Source: Cryptomeria japonica (Eukaryota; Streptophyta; Pinopsida; Cupressales; Cupressaceae). Taken from it: DNA of 64,000 bases. Positions 59,645 to 64,000 of this stretch are shown here, piece after piece. The notes beneath the pieces are model-generated. The model was not told the origin of the DNA. It saw nothing but the letters and a program-made list of their open reading frames with translations, and made no database searches. Positions within the stretch are counted from its first letter, which is position 1. Every line of letters begins with the position of its first letter. The stretch lies in NCBI RefSeq assembly GCF_030272615.1, contig NC_081414.1, positions 305,975,164 through 306,039,163 of the forward strand. Reading direction: 5' to 3'. The position numbers and the translations under genes were made by a program.

Positions 59645-62600
59645 GTGACTTGACCAGGCAACCTGGTCAACTCAAAAATATAACATAGGGGCTTAAAAAG
59701 ATCAAAGAGAAAAAAAAGACCCCATCATATGCAGCTAAAAAGAATACATAACATGCAGGTTATGCAAACAATTAAGATTCTTTCTCAGATTTGATCTACA
59801 ACTTTGTTAACAAAAAAAAGGTCAACAAGGCCTAATCCTCCATGGTAAGTCACAAAATCTCTTACCAGAGCACTAAATCATCATGAAAATATCAAAATAA
59901 CATCATAGAAATCTTTGAGAAATTCAATGCAATTATAAAATGCCTCTGGAGAAAGCACAAAATCAGAAAAACTAATTATAGTGACCAAAATTGTTAATCT
60001 GATATCATGAAAGTATTTGAGTGCTTCCAAAATCAAGATTAGGCATCTGGGAGCCAAATTAGCGCTCCCAGTACATCTTTTAGTACTCTAGGTCTTATCA
60101 TTACAATTAGGGGTATGCAAAATAACGTTTTGGGTAAAAATGTAAACAAACAAAGAAAATAAACAAAATTTGAAGTAAAACTTGCCAAGATTTGTACAGA
60201 GCTCACATATTACCAAGGAGAACTCCCAGAAGGTGCAGGAGGTTTAAATGACATGAAGAGAACACAAAATTAAAGATATTATGAGAATACCAAGAGGAAT
60301 TAACTACAATTTATTCTTTAACAACAACGTTCAAGAACAGAGAGACTTCCACCAAAACTTTTTACTATCATGCCTGTGAAGTGTATACCTGTAGCTACAA
60401 CACAAAAAACTCAATAGATCATTACAAGCATGGTTAGCGAATTTAAAAAAAAGAAAGATAAAACCAAGGCAAAGCAATGTATCGCCTCCTAATAAATGTG
60501 AGTGTGTATTTGCTCTCATATCTGTATAGGCAAATTCTAGTGACTTGACTACATCTAGATGGAGGAATTAAGATGATAACGAGGCAATTAAGCTAGCAAA
60601 ATAGAATGATTAAGATACATGATTCCATGATTATGCTATAAAATAAGGTAAAATGATGCAATTAAACTATGATAACAATGCTCAAATGATAAACTAAGAT
60701 TGCATATGCCTATAGTAACAATGCATACGATGCAAATGAGATGGGATCATTATTGCTCCAAAATGGGGTCTATTTATAGGATTTCCAAGACCAAGGGTGA
60801 GGTGGTAGGAATCAACGGTCAAGATCAAGTTTGAAGATATAAATGGTGAAATTGGAGGTTGGATGAAAGGGAACATTTGTCATCTCTATGGTGACAAGTG
60901 TCAAGAATCTTTTCTCATGAGAGATAAAATGTCTAAGGAAAGGGACATGTGGCCCAAGAATGCCATGTGTCTCAAGGGGAGAGTATCCACAGCATAGGAG
61001 GTTAGGATGTGTAAGCTAAGGTAGGTTTAATTAAACCTAGGATTAGATGGAATGGGTTAGGTTTAGAAGTGGTTAGATTAGGTGGTTAGAAGTTAGGAGT
61101 CATGTGGGTAATTTTAATTTAAAATTCAAATAATAAGAAAAGGCTAATTAATTCTCAACAACTCATAAATTGATTTGTTTTAATTAATTAGAAGATTAGA
61201 AGAATTAATTGAAGATGGGGGGAGAATTAATTAATCAAAGGGGATTATTGAAATTGAACCTATTAAATAAATCCTTAGATTTATTAATAAGTAGATGAAA
61301 GGGGGAATTTAATCAAATTGTTGATGAATTCAATTAAATTAGGAAAGAGGATTAATTAAATAATTGTTTATTCAATTAATTATCTTCAGACCATTTTTAG
61401 GTGTATACATGTACAATAACTTGGGAGATGGAATAAGGACAAAAGGGAAAACAAAAAACATTTCAAAGACATTTTATTGCCAATACAATAATAAACCATC
61501 CACAAGCCAAGCTAAAACAAGAATACATCCTAGAGCACTCAGGAAAAAAAAACATCTTCCAACAATGCCATAATCACTCCTAACTTACAGATTTACATAG
61601 TCTTAAGGAGATGGAGAAGAACACATAAGGACATTTAAACATCGACTTAGGAGCTTGTTAAAGCTTAGAAAAACCTCAGGAAAAAGGAATACACAGATGC
61701 ATATATATAAAACATTCATTCCCGACAATTCACATATCAGATTTTTATGAAACTCGAACACAAATCCAATCATTCAGAAATCTCTCCCAAACCAATTTTG
61801 CAAATTCAAATCGAAAATTCAATCCCCACAACAATATTTTGAAAGTTGCATTGTAGAAAGTATTTTGAAATAAAAATGTTAGAGGGAAGCCAAGATCCAA
61901 CCTGAAAATTCGAATCCCAACAAGAATAACTGACAAAGATAAATCAATTGAGCAACTTCAATCCAAATATTCAATAAAAAATCTCCCATCAATCCAATCC
62001 AAACTCAATTGAAAATCCAAAGCTTTCAATTCAAAACTGTATAGAAGCCAACAACCCTCAACAACACACAACAAACTCTAATAAATAACTTGAAACTATA
62101 TAAAATCACTAACCAATCAAAAGATTCCAATACACTATTTATTATACATTCCATGCATGAAAACGGGGTAAGTATTATTTAACAATATTATTTACTTACC
62201 AATTCAAAATCAACTAATATAAATAAGGGGTAGGTAACTATATAATATATTTGATTATCAATAGTAACAAAATAATAATTGTATAAACACAAATAAGCAA
62301 ATAATAAATCAACCCCAATAATAATTAAATAAATTAATTAAATGAGCGAAAGCCATATAAATAAAATATAAAATCAACCAATAATAAAACATAAACAATA
62401 AATCAATTACATTAATCTCAATTAAATAATTACAAAATCTCAACAATAGATAAATATCAAATAATCAATAAGACACTAAATAAACCAAATAAATAAAGAA
62501 CCATGCCATATAATGAATTAATATAAAAATTAATAAATCATATTAATCTGATTATTAATTAAATAATAACCACATGCTCACATCACCTCAAACAACCCGA

Positions 62601-63205
62601 CAAAGAGGGCAAAAAATTGACACGAGACTCTAACTACCAACTTGCACCACAACATAATTGACAAGGTGAACAACTAAGCCTAGAGTATGAGATGGAAACA
62701 CATGTCATCTTTGACAACTTGCCATTGGGATAGGACACACACAAACCTATGAGACTAGGTGGAGTCGATGTCTGGTACTTGCAATCCTGCAACTACCACT
62801 AAACAAAACATGATACATATATAACATATATACATCATAATAAACATGAAAGTAAAAAGAGAATCACAACACCATATCCTACTCACAATGAGTGATAAGG
62901 CATCATCCCTTTCATGAGAACAGTCAGACGATAACAATATCATTGCATCGTAGGAAACCATAATCCTGAAGTAGGGGTTAGAAGCATCATAACATCATAA
63001 ATCATATAGTCCACATAGAAATATCAAATGCATATAATCCATCCCATGTAAATCCATCCATCAAGTAATCTAGAATGTATCATCACTCATATAAGTCATC
63101 CAATACCATGAGTCATATCAAATATCCATCATCATCAATAAGCATCTAGAGTCTAAATAAGAACATAGGTGTCGATCAAATGTCATCAAAAAATCAACCA
63201 TAAGT
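59645..63205. other. AT-rich region, probably LTR-derived, no gene seen
   Basis: Very AT-rich, especially 61080-61380 and 62140-62600. If the gypsy end at 63206-63511 is real, its 3' LTR runs leftwards from 63260 into this stretch. The other LTR boundary could not be found. A TATTTATAG motif lies near 60770. Confidence 0.4.
60047..60071. repeat. Perfect short hairpin
   Basis: CTGGGAGC (60047-60054) pairs exactly with GCTCCCAG (60064-60071) around a 9-nt loop. Confidence 0.85.
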
Positions 63206-63260
63206 CTAAACAAGCCTATCATAGCAGAAATAAAAATATGATTCTAGGAGGGACACTACA

Positions 63261-63511
63261 TCCTTCCCCCCTTTACTTGGTCTTACTCCTGGAAGCCTGA
63301 AATAAGTGAGGAAAATAACTCTCTCAGCCATGCTACATGATGCATCCTCCCAAAATCTTGAAAAATCATCACTTGGGTCTCGTTGGACCCTTGTCCACCC
63401 CATGACATGACCCCTGAGGATCAACTCCTGATGTGGTAGAACATGCATGGCCTCCAAAGAAAGCTTCTCTTCCATGACTTGAAGACTCCATGACCGCACC
63501 CAAACACTCAA
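63261..63511 (-). pseudogene. 3' end of a second gypsy element (chromodomain-like tail and PPT)
   Basis: The minus strand reads VQRDPSDDFSRFWEDASCSM, which resembles the VQW..PEDATWE tail of plant chromovirus integrases. It continues with RLPGVRPSKGGKDVVS. A purine tract AGTAAAGGGGGGAAGGA (63261-63277 on the plus strand) is followed on the minus strand by TGTAGTGTCCC, the usual start of chromovirus LTRs. Upstream coding sequence is lost to the copia LTR inserted at 63548. The protein match is short, so the class is tentative. Confidence 0.5.
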
Positions 63512-63547
63512 CCTAACAGTTATCCACCACTACAAATAAGTGATGAG

Positions 63548-64000
63548 TGTTAGGTCCCGGGGACAACTGAGAGGGGGGGGGTGAATCAATTGTCAAATAA
63601 ATTCAAACCAAAACAACTTAACCAACTTTAATGCTTAATATCGGTAAACCAGTCTTTTATGTTGGTAGACAGTTTTATTAGTTAATTAAAGTATCAATAA
63701 AGATTAATGCATAAAATAGAAACACAATAACATCCACAACACATAACACAAATATCTGTACATGGAAGCCCTCTAAGGGGAAAAACCATGGTGGGAAACC
63801 TTACCCACAATCAGATGATACTACTGCAGATAGTATGTGTATACAAATGGGGTCTGCACATGCAGAAAGGCCAAGTGCCTGGTGCTCACTGCTCGAACAC
63901 AAATAGGAGTCACACTGACTACAATTGGATGGTTAAATCCAATAAGGATGTACTACTCAAATCAACATCTTTCTATGTTGGATTAAGTACCGGTGTAGTT
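63548..64000 (-). repeat. LTR of the copia element 1 family, cut by the window end
   Basis: It begins TGTTAGGTCCCGGGG, with GAGAGGGGGGGGG, and follows the LTR at 26975 closely through CCATGGTGGGAAACC and GGGGTCTGCACATGCAG. Whether it is a solo LTR or the edge of a full element cannot be seen. Confidence 0.9.

Overview
This window looks like repeat-rich nuclear DNA from a seed plant with a large genome. A conifer or other gymnosperm is my best guess, from the degenerate LTR elements with LTRs over 1 kb, the AT-rich spacers and the style of the accessory retroelement ORFs. No sequence search was possible. I see no intact host gene, no rRNA or tRNA gene, no CRISPR array and no bacterial features. 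Nearly all recognisable coding sequence belongs to decayed retroelements, mostly nested in one another.

Layout. (1) 233-19709, + strand: a large Ty3/gypsy element with Tat-like organisation. It has a 1.2 kb 5' LTR, a PBS, a long leader, gag, a protease with a G-patch-like tail, RT, two RNase H domains, integrase, an antisense plant-mobile-domain (PMD) ORF, an array of hairpins, a PPT and a truncated 3' LTR. It carries a 2.6 kb minus-strand insertion (7489-10080) flanked by an imperfect 18-bp target duplication. The gypsy element itself seems to split an older LINE-type RNase H (1-232 and 19712-19930). (2) 19.9-27 kb: mostly featureless, with two unrecognised coding-like remnants and a candidate solo LTR. 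(3) 26975-32870, - strand: Ty1/copia element 1, with its 5' LTR cut short. (4) 32871-38153, + strand: copia element 2, missing its 5' half and interrupted by a solo LTR of element 1's family with a perfect 5-bp duplication. (5) 38160-40730: an unrecognised degenerate accessory ORF. (6) 41.1-43.6 kb: an unclassified tandem repeat split by an LTR-like insertion, with an inverted relative at 55.8-56.6 kb. (7) 45182-51793, + strand: copia element 3, with both LTRs, PBS and PPT but a gag deletion. (8) 53232-54072: an orphan copia-type LTR plus PBS. (9) 57-63 kb: AT-rich DNA with a second hairpin array. (10) 63.2-64 kb: the minus-strand 3' end of a second gypsy element, interrupted by another LTR of element 1's family.

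Every element is dead. Many premature stops fall where related copies suggest CAG, CAA or TGG, and several catalytic residues are lost by G-to-A changes. This is the pattern expected from deamination of methylated cytosines. The items most worth a second look are the two hairpin arrays, whose stems vary while pairing is kept, and the retroposed RNase H plus transposon-protein insertion at 7489-10080.
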